64,000 nucleotides of DNA from Phragmites australis (lineage: Eukaryota > Streptophyta > Magnoliopsida > Poales > Poaceae): NCBI RefSeq assembly GCF_958298935.1, contig NC_084932.1:20687501-20751500 (forward strand), read 5' to 3'. Made by a program: the position numbers and the translations under genes. The notes under the pieces are model-generated. The model searched no databases. It had not been told where the DNA came from and saw only the letters and a program-made list of their open reading frames with translations. Below are positions 12,361 through 23,234 of the stretch, in pieces; the stretch's first letter is position 1; every line of letters begins with the position of its first letter.

Positions 12361-12832
12361 CTTCAGGAGGTGTTCAGTTAGGTTGACCAGGAGATGGCCA
12401 TCTAGAGTGTCGACACCTCCAGCGTCTGGGGCGTTGACACCCAGAAGGGGTCAACCAAGGAACCCACCTTTACCTCAGTCCTGCTTATTTTGTTTCTTCT
12501 GCTGATTTTTTATTGTTGTGTTTTGCTTGATTTTTGCTTGGAGAGTGTTGGTTTCATGTCACGAGAAATTCGATCCTTTGGTCGTTAAATGATTCTGTTT
12601 CAATTTTAAGGCATGATTCCCTTGGTTTAAGACCAATGTTGCATTTTGATGTGAGGACTTAGAACTATCGCGCAAAATATTATCGTGTGGTCTTCACTGG
12701 ACCTTTCCTCCAGTTTTTTCCCCCAGAATTGTTTCCAAAATTTCGAGGTTAGAGCTATTTTTTTCTCTTTTTGTAGTCTTTTCAGTGCAAAAATATATAT
12801 TTTTATTCATAGATGGAAGATTATCACTTGTT
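12361..12832. other. Gene-free AT-rich stretch between retroelement and SAE1 relic
   Basis: T-rich sequence with no ORF of interest and no match to SAE1 exon 1. Its right end, 12833-12845, is the target site of the LINE and must be SAE1 intron 1 or upstream sequence. The junction with the Sirevirus could not be placed. Confidence 0.5.
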
Positions 12833-12845
12833 TTTGTTACTTCTT
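12833..12845 (+). repeat. LINE target-site duplication, left copy
   Basis: TTTGTTACTTCTT, identical to 15759-15771, marking the LINE insertion. Confidence 0.9.
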
Positions 12846-12997
12846 TTTTTTCGCGAACAACGCAGGAGAGCTGCGTGTCAATATATTAAGAGGTGGGAGA
12901 AACTCCAAGATGAGTCTAAATACAATGCCGTTCCAACGGCCGGGTTAGTTAGCAGTGAAAAAACGTGCCATGAGCTCTACACGACCATGAATTTTAG

Positions 12998-13756
12998 TCA
13001 GCCTAGCAAGGCACGCAACCTAGCTGCTCCACCTAAACACCACAGCCGAGCTTCCTCACGAATGTCTACTAGAAGACCATCAATCGAAGGACGAGCTCCA
13101 TCGAACACACATCGATTCCGCAGCTTCCAAATAAACCATGTCACCAAAATCACTAGCGAGTTGAAACCCTTGCGGACCTCCTTGGGAGCTTGTTCCATCG
13201 CGCGACTCCACCAAGCTTGAAAATTCGTGTCTTCATGTGTCGGTGTCAGAAACCCCAGCTGCACATGTTGTAGCGTTTTGAACCAGATCTCTCTAGCAAA
13301 CACGCAGTCCGTGAGCAGATGTTGCACCGTTTCCTCCACCTGATCACAAAGCGGGCAGTTCAGTGGGTGCTGTAAGCCACGCCGTGCTAGCCTATCCGCT
13401 GTCCAGCATCTATTCAGAGTCGCCAACCAGACAAAGAATTTGGCCCGCAGCGGGGCCCACGTCTTCCAAATCCTACTGTATGGCTTGAAGGTAATGGCCC
13501 CGGTGAAGAAACGATGATATGCCGAACGCGTCGAGAACATACCGGAAGGCATCGGGGTCCAGCGATGCTGGTCCGGGACTCCCTCAAGTAGCTGAAAGCC
13601 CGCGACCGCATCCCACACCTGCAGGAATTGTAAGGTCGCCGGCCCATTGAGAGCTGTAGTAATGTCCTTCAGCCAAGTTCGGTTCTGCAAGGCTACATAC
13701 ACCGTTCTTTTGCCAATAGCCCTCTTCGTAACAAAAGGAATTAGGTCCGGTGCCAA
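12998..13756 (-). pseudogene. LINE ORF2 C-terminal part with RT zinc-binding (zf-RVT) domain
   Basis: A 252-codon stretch with 'FSTRSAYHRFF', 'WKTWAPLRAKFFVWLATLNR', 'CWTADRLARRGL', the zinc-binding 'CPLCDQVEETVQHLLTDC', and 'WFIWKLRNRCVFDG' near the end. It is out of frame with the RT domain upstream; the 13757-14150 segment is readable only in shifting frames, so at least two frameshifts separate them. Confidence 0.9.
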
Positions 13757-14078
13757 AATCCTTCAAAGAGCGACCAGACAGACATCTATCCGACCAAATA
13801 GGGTCGAGCGCCCGTCTCCGACCTCGGATATCATGGACGCCAAAAACATCGCTTGCACCTTGGTGGGTATTGCGAGGCTAAACCTGGACCATGGCCTGTT
13901 TGGCTGCGATTTTTGCAGCCAGAGACATCTCATATGAAGGGACCATCCCAAGATTTCAAGATTATGGATACTGAGCCCTCCAAGCTCCTTCGGTCGACAG
14001 ACACGAGGCCAGGCAACCGCACAATGACCACCCTAAATTTCCTTTCGCCCTTTCCAAAGAAATGCTCTACGCCTCTTA

Positions 14079-15605
14079 TCAAGAGATTTGAGCACCCACT
14101 TCGGGATATCCAGAGCGAGGAGAGTGTATATTGGAATCGAGGGTGAGCACCGCGCGCACCAGGATCGAGCGACCAGCACTGGTCAATAAGCCAGCCTTCC
14201 AGCCAGGCAGCAAGTCGTCAAATTTGTCAATGAGTGGTTGTAGGTCTGCCTTTCGCAACTTGCGAACAGAAAGAGGTAGGCCCAGGTACCTACAAGGTAG
14301 CTTTGCAACCAGGCACGGCAGGATTGAGGCGACCAGCTCCAAGTCCGACTCACTGCAACCAATGGGAATGAAAGAGCTCTTTAGCATGTTTGTGTGCAAC
14401 CTAGAAGCGTGTCCAAAGGAACTCAGAATAGCCTTGGACAGAGAGAGATCCCGGGCACTTGGTTGCAGGAACAAGACAACGTCATCCGTGTATAAGGATA
14501 AGCGGTGACCAAATTCCCTCACCGCCAAAGGTGATAAAAGGTTTTCCTCCGAAGCTTTGAGGAAGAGCGAATTTAGCACATCCATCACCAAGATGAAGAG
14601 CATCGGTGATAAGGGGTCGCCTTGACGGAGGCCTCGGCGATGAACGATGACCCTCCCTGGGCACCCATTCAGGAGAACACGGGTTGAGGAGGACGACAGT
14701 AGCAAACATAAGATGTTCGTCCATCGAGGGCCGAATCCCAAGTGCGAAAGAACTTCCAAAAGGAACGACCAAGAAACCGAATCAAAGGCCTTTGTAATGT
14801 CCAACTTTAGGAGGATCCGAGGCAACTTTTGCTTGTGGAAGTATGTCGCCATATGCTGAACCATAAGAAAGTTGTCATGAATACAGCGACCCTTGACGAA
14901 CGCACTCTGATTAACCGACACCATGGCCGGCAGCCGTGGCGCCAGCCGGTTGGCCAAAACCTTGGTAGCAAGCTTCGCGAAGCTGTGGACCAAACTAATT
15001 GGTCTGAAGTCCCTTGGGTGGTCGGCATCCGGAGTTTTGGGGATGAGAACAAGTAGGGCCGAGTTCAGTAGGTTGAGGTTCCTACCATCCCCGCCATACA
15101 CCGAATGCAAAGCCTCCATGACGTCATCTTTAATCACCGGCCAACACACCTTATAGAAACGGCATGTGAACCCATCCGGTCCCGGTGCTTTGTCCGACGG
15201 CATGAGTTTTATAGTGTCCCACACCTCAGACTCAAAAAATGGCACCTCAAGCTCCGCCAGGTCAAAGCCTGCATGGTGAAAAGCTTGTAGGGACAGGGTG
15301 GATTGCCGAAGGTGAGGTGATCCAAACAAGCCAGAGAAGAAACTCGACATAGCCGCCTCCTTATCCTGTTGTGAGGTCAGCACACGGCCGTCAACCTTTA
15401 GAGTGGGGACCCAATTTTTCCTTTTCCTATATGTAGCATAGAGATGGAAGAACACTGTGTTGGCATCACCCTCACGAATCCAGGTGATCCGCGACCGGGA
15501 ACGCGCAATGGTGCGCTGCAGGGAGGACAGTGTGAGGCAATGCTTCTTGAGACAGCGCCTGAGCCAAGCCTCCAGATCACTGAGGGGCCGACCATCCTGT
15601 GCCAC
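14079..15605 (-). pseudogene. LINE ORF2 reverse transcriptase domain
   Basis: This 508-codon open stretch holds plant L1 RT blocks in order: 'IREGDANTVFFH', 'MPSDKAPGPDGFTCRFYK', 'LLVLIPKTPDADHPRDFRPI', 'VKGRCIHDNFLMVQH', 'LLKLDITKAFDSVSW', 'GLRQGDPLSPMLFILVMD', the catalytic block 'LSLYTDDVVLFL', and 'RYLGLPLSVRKL'. The catalytic motif reads YTDD where L1 elements usually have YADD, a substitution next to the metal-binding aspartates that may impair activity. The reading frame is lost after about 14150. The N-terminal endonuclease domain is absent because of 5' truncation. Confidence 0.93.
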
Positions 15606-15758
15606 GTCAAATCTGTGTAAAAGCTTGCGGGCTAACTGAAGTTGGAAGTTGACGTTGCCTACAGTCTTTTGGCCCCAAGACTATAGCGCCCTCGCAAGTC
15701 TAGCGAGCTTGCAAGCAAGGCGCCGCAGTGGACCCACACCGTCCACCGGAGACGACCA

Positions 15759-15771
15759 TTTGTTACTTCTT
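15759..15771 (+). repeat. LINE target-site duplication, right copy
   Basis: TTTGTTACTTCTT, identical to 12833-12845. Confidence 0.9.
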
Positions 15772-17414
15772 GAAGTCATTTCCTTGATGCATTTCATCCT
15801 TTTGAGCTAATTGTTGTATTTGTGTTTCATGGAACAGGCTAAGTAAAGAGCACGTGCTTGTGTGCGGCATAAACGGAACCACTATTGAGGTAACTGGATT
15901 TTTTCTTCTTCTGTGTAGTAATTTTTACCACATCGTTATCGTGATAAGTGTCTATTATTGTATTGAAATCAGCATCAAGATGCTGTGATCAATTGGCGTT
16001 CCTTAAAGTTCAATCCAAGTTTAGTTGTTGCTTTTAACTAGTTACTTGTAAATTTTCTTGGCATTTTATTACTTCTGCTTCGTTCCTGATTGTCTTGTGC
16101 TATATTTGCATTGTCTGTGAGAATTACATTTTCCTTGTATACTCCGATGTTATTTGAAAGCTGGTATTGTTAGTTATTCCCACAGATTAAGCACTACCAC
16201 TTAGCTTTAGGTTATCTTACCTGTTGATTTTATATTTGTTTGCTTATATTTCCTGCTTGTGTAGCATTTCAGTCAAAAAAATCTGGCCCTCTGTTGGTTT
16301 TATTGTAAAAATAATCCTTAGTACCGTATGCTTAAGGAGAATTTATTTCAACTGTCTGTGCACTTATACGAACCGCCTGTGATCACTTTAATCTAAATGT
16401 CCTCGTTTCTTCTTTGTATATTGACCGTGCTTCACTCATTATAACTTTTTGTATGGTGTTTAGTGAAAGCATCCTCACTAAAATAATTTCTTTCTTACAC
16501 CGTAGTTCTGCAAGAATATTGTTTTATCAGGAGTTGGTTTATCCTTGATGGATGATCACATAGTCACGGAGGATCATCTGAATGCAAATTTCCTAATTCC
16601 TCCTGACGAGAGCATATGTGGTGGTAGATCTCGAGCTGAAGTTTGCTGCGAGTCTTTGAAAGATTTCAATCCTATGTTGAAAAAGGTGAGTTGCAATCTG
16701 AGATTTTTGTTAATTTGGAGGTCCGAATTAAGAAACATACAAAGTGATCATCTCTTCCTTGCGTTCTTGAAATTTTGTGATACCTACGTTTTCATCAATA
16801 ATTGAAGAATTTTAGGAGATACTTCTATATGCATTCTTGAAGTGATGGTGGTACGGTGGTACTTAAGAAAGTTCTTGTAAGAAAAATCTCCTTTAATGAG
16901 TAAGCTATTTTGCTTATTACTACATTGAAATTGCATAGCTTGATTACCCTAGAGAATTTTCTTATAGCTACAACACTTCAAGCTATTATCATATTATTAC
17001 ATTTCATCAAAACGACTAACATTCTTCATGGTACTGATGCTAATTAGTTTCTCTGATTTGTTCTTTCCTTCAGGTGATCCATATCTAATTGATGGAGAAT
17101 TCCTCGATAGATTTGACATCGTTGTAGTTAGTTGTGCATCTCCTAAAACAAAGGTATAGATTCTTCTCCGGAACTAGTTTTCAGTACCCCTGCTTATTGC
17201 ATGTGCTACTTCAGTGTTTCCTTAAAACTAAACATATGCAAGAAGTTTGATGTTCTTTGTCATGCTCATGATGTTTTTCATGTGTTTTGTGTTCTTTTCA
17301 GTTGTTTATTAATGACAGCTGCCGGAAGAGAAGCAAGCGTATTGCATTTTACGCTATAGACTGCAAGGATTCTTGCGGTGAAATATTTATTGATTTGCAG
17401 AAGCATATATTCAG

Positions 17415-18729
17415 GTATGCAGCATATCTGGAGATGTTCAACATTTGTTCTCAGATTTGTCAATAACAGTTGTAGTACATGCAATATTCAGAAGTCAGAA
17501 CAGCTATACCTTTCCCCATTAAGCATGCCTGCACAGACTCCTGCGATTGAGCTATGTTGTGTCCATAATGTTTGTTCATTCCCCTTAAAACTATACCTGT
17601 GCACATGCATGCGGCTTGAATAATACGACTCATCGTTTTTTTCCTTATGTGCTGTGTAATTAGTCATTTATTTTTCTTTCCATGTGTTTCCACAGAGAAA
17701 AATATGCAAGTGCCATAAAAACGACAAACTTATGAAATACCGTTGCAGTTTTTCTGGATTGATTGGTTCCATTGCAAAGGCTCAAAATCATATAAAACGC
17801 CGGTGTTACCATTTCATCTATTAGGGGTGAAAATTTTCCTTTCTGCCCCTGCCTATGTTTCTTCTGCGACTTTCTCTTCCACACAGGTGTGCTTCCTACT
17901 TGAACTCTGATTGAGCCATGTTCCCTTGCAGCGCCCATGCTGCAATCACTGTGGGCAAGCTTTCGCTGCTGCTGTGGGCCGTGGGTAAGCCTAAGCCATG
18001 TCACCACCATCAGGTGCATAACAGCTGAGTGTCTGGAGAAGAGGCAAGGATGATTATGGCACTTTGGAAAACTTCTCTCACCATAATGTTGTAAGCTAAC
18101 AAAAATCCTAAGGGTCATAGTATTTTCAACTGACCAGTTTCGAATGATTGTAATGGTATTATCATAACTTCACGTCTATGCGATGACACTGACATAATTT
18201 TATCTCTTCTATGCATTTATGCTTCTGAAAGTTTGCGACTCTAGGCTGATCACAAATTTGTCCTGACTGATGTTTTTTTTATTCATAGAATAAATATCAG
18301 GGTGTGCACGCTCTGAATCGTTAGCGTACAAAATGCAGATATACTTGTTTTATGGCCTCTCCAAAAGACGAGAATACCCAAGGCAACTAAGCTCATTGGT
18401 TATCTTCCAAGTCCCTCCCGTTTGTTCCATTCCTCTCATTGGTTGTCTTCCAAGTCCCTCCCATCTGTTCCAAGATCTGTCACCTTAGAGTGCTTAAAAC
18501 ATGGAAGTCTCACATCGTCAAAATTGGGACCCAGGAATCAACCTTTGAGACACATTCTCTTTAGATCCAATCATCTTGGTGTCAAAATCTCTTATGCTTT
18601 GCAAATCATGATCATTTGAGAGGCATATATCATATATATTCCTCTTTAAGTTGTTCTTAAGCTTTTTCCTTAATAAGTTGGCCTCTGAAATTACCTTTCT
18701 GAAGTTGTGTGTTCATTTTTTTTTCCTAG
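17415..18729. other. Enlarged SAE1 intron with a local duplication
   Basis: No supported gene. A 152-codon minus-strand frame (17660-18118) has no recognisable domain. At 18398-18478 a segment of about 40 bp occurs twice in tandem, each copy containing 'tcttccaagtccctccc'. The stretch 17660-18118 is probably an unidentified insertion. Confidence 0.45.
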
Positions 18730-18999
18730 AAGAAGCCTGAAAGAGAAAATGAACAACTGGAGTTGACATACCCTAGACTTCAGGTACATGAGTTCAGGTT
18801 ACGCTATAGAAAAGAAGCATTTGAACTACATTTCTATATCTGAGTATGAATTGTGTTCTTCCACAAGAATGCAATTGGCTTTACTTAACTGTGGAGAAGA
18901 AAAATTAAAACGCGAGAAGGTTCTCCTGCTGTGGTTGATTTTCAGTTCTCTTTTATTTCTGATGTGGAAAAATAGTTTGGATCTTATGTAACTTTCTTT

Positions 19000-19720
19000 T
19001 TTGGGGTGATAGGTGTGTTTGAAGTAGTTCTGGTGTTTTTTGTGTTCCATATTGCCTTTGAGAACCTTTACAGTACACCATGATACTAGATAGTGGAGAG
19101 TATCATTGTTGTGATCCAATCGTTCATTTTAGTAGGTATTATTGTAATTATCTTGATACCTTTAGGGGTAATTACGTCATTGACTGACCGGACTTCGGAC
19201 CTTCGCCACCCATCATCGACCGGCCGACGGAGGGTGAAAACCCTAATAAATAAAATGAACAGAATAAGTGAAAGTTTATCCGAAGAATAAACTAACATTT
19301 TGACCTTCCCTAATTAAACATATAATTTACAAGTTTATCATGTTTTTTTTCAATCATACCCTTATGATACCCATGATACTCTTTAATGATACCTATGATA
19401 TTGGTGAGCGATAGAGTATTATTGGACCAATCTAAACCACCAAATAAAGAAAATGGACGGCATGCACTCATTTAGATGTACCGTAAAAGTCATCTTGCCT
19501 TTTACTTAAATGTCGATTTCTATACGAAGAAATCCATCAACTGACATTTCCTGTTCATGGCATCCCCACCCGTTATACATCAAAGCTCAATGCTATACTG
19601 TTATTGGAGTACTTGCGTTTAATTTGCGTCTAGGAATCCACAACTTACCCTTTCGGATGCTTCAATTGAGAAATGCATTATAGTTTGCTCAATCAAGCGC
19701 AGTGACTGCATTTTCTTTTC
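19000..19720. other. SAE1 intron with an unidentified AT-rich insertion
   Basis: Contains several 'tgatac' / 'gagtatcat' motifs between about 19079 and 19420, suggesting a decayed small transposon, but I could not define termini or a target-site duplication. No coding potential. Confidence 0.35.
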
Positions 19721-20160
19721 CTCCATACAGGAAGCTATCTCTATACCTTGGAATAATCTACAAGAAAGACAACAAAATTATACTTTGCCATGAGAGGGGA
19801 GGATGCCAAAATTCAAGACACTGGTGCAAAAAATCTAGTTTTACTTTATATTCTCCTAATGATTGGAACCGAAAAGTGCCAATGTCTTTTGTTTTTTCTT
19901 GATTCCCCTAATCATTCTGTTCTCTTGATAATATCTTTTTGCAGTCTTGGCTCGGACGAAGGCCATGTGTGATGAAATGGTATAACAGTTTTTATTGCCT
20001 TTAATGTAGTTTGTATTCCTTTTGATATTTTACATGGTATGGTAAACTGCAGTCTTTCAATGAGTTTCAAATCCCGACTGCTCTCATGGAATGACTGCTA
20101 GCAGCTGGAAAAAAGGAACATCCTCCTGTATGTGCAATCCTCGATGGTATTCTTGGTCAG

Positions 20161-21090
20161 GTAGGTTCCATTTAATCACTAAACTGCGTAGTCTGAGCTA
20201 TCTAGTATTTGTTTGTATTACACCTTTTTTTTACGAACTATGGCTGTTACGAATATTTTTGTTCTGTTTCATTTTTTTGGTTGGCTTGTGAATGCTGGAA
20301 AACAAAGTAACTGTAGATAATATATGTGGTGATATGCTTCTTTTCCTCATATATGAAACGTAAGCAACTCAATGATAAAGGGACAGTAATGTCAAGTAGA
20401 GTAGGTAGTATGTCAGCAAAGAGGACCTAAAATTACTCTGAGCGAACTTATGTTCTATTTTTTTTAATCAAGGCCTCATAGAACTTATGTATTTTCTGTA
20501 AACTGTTTGTATGTGCTTTTGTGGCTCCTGATCTATATGGGCAAAGGTCTATTTATAAATTGTAATTGGCAAACTAAACTTTTTAGAATTAAACAATTAT
20601 ATTCATCATTTTTTTCCAGGAAGCTTAATTATAGAAAAAACGCAATTTGAGTTTGAGTAGCACCAGTAGGCTAATATATTCAATGTAACTTTTGATGAAA
20701 TGCACTTATAGAGCGGACCTGTTATATATCCAAAATCGTCTTAAGTACATATGGAGTTTGTAGAAGTGGTAAACTCCCTAAACTAGTGCAGTTAAGTAAT
20801 TTTGGCTCTCTGAACTTTAGAACTGTGTTTTTAGGTCTGTAGGCTTGTCTGAGTCAAGGTTTGTCCAAAACCCAATTAGTTAGCGAATGAACATAACATG
20901 GGACTTCCGATACCTGTATATGAATTTTCTTTGAGTTGTTGAGAAAGCCTGATCGCTGGATGACAAGCGTCCAAAACAGGACTGGATTTCATCAAACGCA
21001 GCATTGTGGATGCTATTCATTTCCATATACCCTTGTATTTGCATATTTTGTATTAGCAATGTGCTTACAGCACCGTCTTCTATCTAATAG
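20161..21090. other. Last SAE1 intron
   Basis: Starts with donor GTAGGT and ends 'ctaatag' before the last exon. AT-rich, no ORF of interest and no recognised repeat. Confidence 0.55.
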
Positions 21091-21321
21091 GAGGTGATTA
21101 AATCAATATCCTGCAAGGGCGATCCGATAAAAAATTTCTTCTATTTTGATGCGGCTGATGGTAAAGGTGTCATCGAGGATATCCCCCTGCACCTTCTGCA
21201 ATCTGAAGCGCTTAGCTGCCTAACTGCAATTCTACCTGGTTCATTAATCCTTGTACCCCCACTCATTGACATTGAACATGTAGCAACTCTTAGATTCTTA
21301 GCCAGTGAAGTGAAAATGTAG

Positions 21322-22807
21322 TTGGTATTAGTGCAGCGTGGGGTCTCAGAGATTGTATCAAACAGAGAACGCGACATTATGCACAAACAATTTCAAAGCT
21401 GAAGTCAGGAATATTTCTATGCTTTTGAGGTGATGGATCCCTTTGACTTCTCTTTACCCTTTTGTCGAATTAGGTAGCAGTGGTTGTTTGAAAAGGAATA
21501 GTATGTAGCAGTGAAGATCAAGGCAAAACTGTGAGTGTCTCCAGCTATATCATCATGTCTGTGTACTGAGCTGGCTTGTTTGATTGGAATGGCTGTTTGA
21601 GTGATGTTCTCTGTTTTAGGCGCGTAGCAGTCAGTCACCGCCGACTTGTTTGGTTGCAGTCAGTACCATATTTTTATTGGAATCTGATCTGGAACGTCTG
21701 AAGTGTTTGGTTCAACTCCACATTTTTGTCGGAATCGAATCTTAGAGAAACAATAGAAGTGAGCAGTTTTGAATTTCCAGAAAGGTTGGATGCAATCTTG
21801 GATGAATGAGGTGGAGGTATGAAAGAAACTTGATCAGTCTAGTTGGAAAGCTGAGGCTTATTCCTGGTTTTCTAGAGATGCAGTTAGCCAGTTACTGCAA
21901 TGTAATGGTCATCTTTTTCGTACTTCTAACCCAGAGGCAGGGATTTCTCCTCTATACATAATCTGCATAATCTGATTTGTACAGGACTTTAGCCTATCAA
22001 ATATGGTTCTGAAATAGCCATCCCAACCACTTGTCTGAAGTCACTTCTGATCGAAGTCTATTGCAGGCCAGTCCAGTTCAGATTCAATTTCTTCTCGTAT
22101 CTACTTCAATCTTCTCAGTCGGTCGGGAGTCTATTTGCGCAGAATCTGATCCATCAGTAGTGTGATTTCTGAAGGAAAGAATCAATCGAAAACAGGAGGA
22201 TCCAGATCTTACTTGTGGTCATATTTCAAGACCAAAAGGATATCTGAATTGGACATGGGAGAAAGGTACTTCGCATCTGAGATCCTAAGCACAAGACATG
22301 AAAGAAAGGTACTTGGCATCTGTGATCTGAGCATAAGACATGAAAGAAAGGTACTTTCCATCAGTCTCAGTTGCGGCCAGGTTCATTCTCTAACAGGAAA
22401 TCGCACTCATGGACTATGCAATTGAACCTATATTGAAGGACTATAATTCAACCAGTGCGACGCCTCATTTTTAAGAAGTTCTATTCTCACTAGCAACACG
22501 TAAGATAATTTCGAACCGCCACTGACGCCTCTAGAAAAAGGAACTACAAAATTCTTGTGTTTCTCCGTTGCCAATGTAATGATCATTGTTGTATCACACA
22601 ACATGTAGAACTTATACCAACATTATTCCTTTCATCGGACATTCTTACACTCTGTCAAGAAATAGCCAGCCTCACCTAATTTGCTAACAAAGTCTTGTTA
22701 AACAATACGGAGTATTGTTTTTGGGGGACCAAGCACCATCCTTCTCAACAAAAAGATCCCAATGATGAGCCATGTACAATAATGCATGTCTAGAATACAG
22801 TAAGTAC
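21322..22807. other. Region downstream of the SAE1 relic, no gene seen
   Basis: No recognised coding region. A tandem repeat at 22256-22365 repeats 'gaaaggtactt' with 'aagacatgaaa' at a spacing of about 45 bp, two and a half times. Confidence 0.5.
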
Positions 22808-23193
22808 TGTTAGTAGTAAACCTTGTACACGTAGGTAGTTAGTAGCTGCATGTTTCCCTTTTCTGTTTGCATGCGCGCGAGCTTTCAGGCTGTGACTGCC
22901 GCGCGCGTAGGAGGACTTGCCGAGATTAGCTCGCATGTTCCTGGGACGACCATGACTTTAGCGGCATCGTGGGCATGGGGATGGACGTGCCTGAATCGCG
23001 ATGTGCGGCTGATCACTGGTAGTTTCTTTGTATTACACACAATAAAAGGAAGTAAAGATAACAGAAAAGGAGCTGGTTGTTCGCAGCACCAAAGCTCTGT
23101 GTTCCAAGTGTTCACGTGAGTTTGAGTGCGCCTGGTGATCACGATCACCATCACAGCTCGCCGGGCGTCAAGCACGCCGGTCTAAAGCTAACA
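22808..23193 (+). repeat. 5' LTR of the young copia element
   Basis: Starts TGTTAG and ends CTAACA, perfect 6-bp inverted ends. Contains 'acaataaaag' at about 23039-23048, a candidate TATA-like or polyadenylation element, and short inverted 'ggtgatcacgatcacc' near the end. Identical to 27729-28114. Confidence 0.95.
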
Positions 23194-23194
23194 A

Positions 23195-23206
23195 TTGGTA
23201 TCAGAG
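23195..23206 (+). other. Primer-binding site of the young copia element
   Basis: The sequence ATTGGTATCAGAGCG directly follows the LTR; TTGGTATCAGAGC is the usual complement of the 3' end of initiator tRNA-Met. Confidence 0.9.
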
Positions 23207-23234
23207 CGAGAGAGAGAGGGACCTGCAGTGAGCT

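Larger units (their letters stand above)
1..12420 (+). mobile_element. Decayed Sirevirus-type Ty1/copia element, left part outside window
   Basis: The order is RT/RNase H (1-1380), a non-coding spacer (1381-2341 and 9352-10339), then a PF20167-like ORF (10340-12360). This is the layout of the full Sirevirus at 38-49 kb in this window, where an extra ORF also lies between pol and the 3' LTR. The spacer carries short 'ccggtgttcagtg' and 'atccggt' motifs, like the ccggagtatccgg motifs in the spacer of the other copy. A Ty3/gypsy element is nested in the spacer. Gag, protease, integrase and the 5' LTR would lie left of base 1. No 3' LTR could be delimited, so the right boundary near 12.4 kb is approximate. 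Confidence 0.75.
12846..15758 (-). mobile_element. 5'-truncated L1-type LINE with 13-bp TSD
   Basis: The element reads on the minus strand. Its 3' end is a short poly(A), seen as poly(T) at 12846-12851. Flanks carry the identical 13-bp duplication TTTGTTACTTCTT at 12833-12845 and 15759-15771. RT and the C-terminal zinc-binding (zf-RVT) region are recognisable; the endonuclease and ORF1 are missing, the usual outcome of incomplete target-primed reverse transcription. Confidence 0.92.
15838..21321 (+). pseudogene. SAE1: SUMO-activating enzyme subunit 1 (SAE1/AOS1) relic, exon 1 missing
   Basis: Exons with GT/AG borders: 15838-15889 (LSKEHVLVCGINGTTIE), 16506-16686 (FCKNIVLSGVG, TEDHLNANFLIP, GRSRAEVCCESLKDFNP), 17074-17153 (DPYLIDGEFLDRFDIVVVSC), 17302-17414 (RIAFYAIDCKDSCGEIFIDL), 18730-18783, 19731 to about 19800, 19945-19979 (LARTKAMCDEM), 20053-20160 (FQIPTALME, stop, LLAAGKKEHPPVCAILDGIL), 21091-21321 (EVIKSISCKGDPIKNFFYFD). 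SAE1 pairs with SAE2 to adenylate SUMO in the nucleus. Damage: TGA at 20092, where the family has Arg; TGA at 19791 after a frameshift near 19765; a phase clash between the exons ending 17414 and starting 18730; loss of the segment after TKLYFAMR; and no exon 1 (start and RQIRVWG region). A working copy presumably exists elsewhere. Confidence 0.88.

Noticed and set aside
17660..18118. 152-codon minus-strand frame inside an SAE1 intron
   Set aside because: No recognisable domain, no good context for a gene, and it lies within a probable insertion.
22850..23119. 89-codon frame repeated at 27771-28040
   Set aside because: It lies in the copia LTRs; its duplication is the LTR pair.
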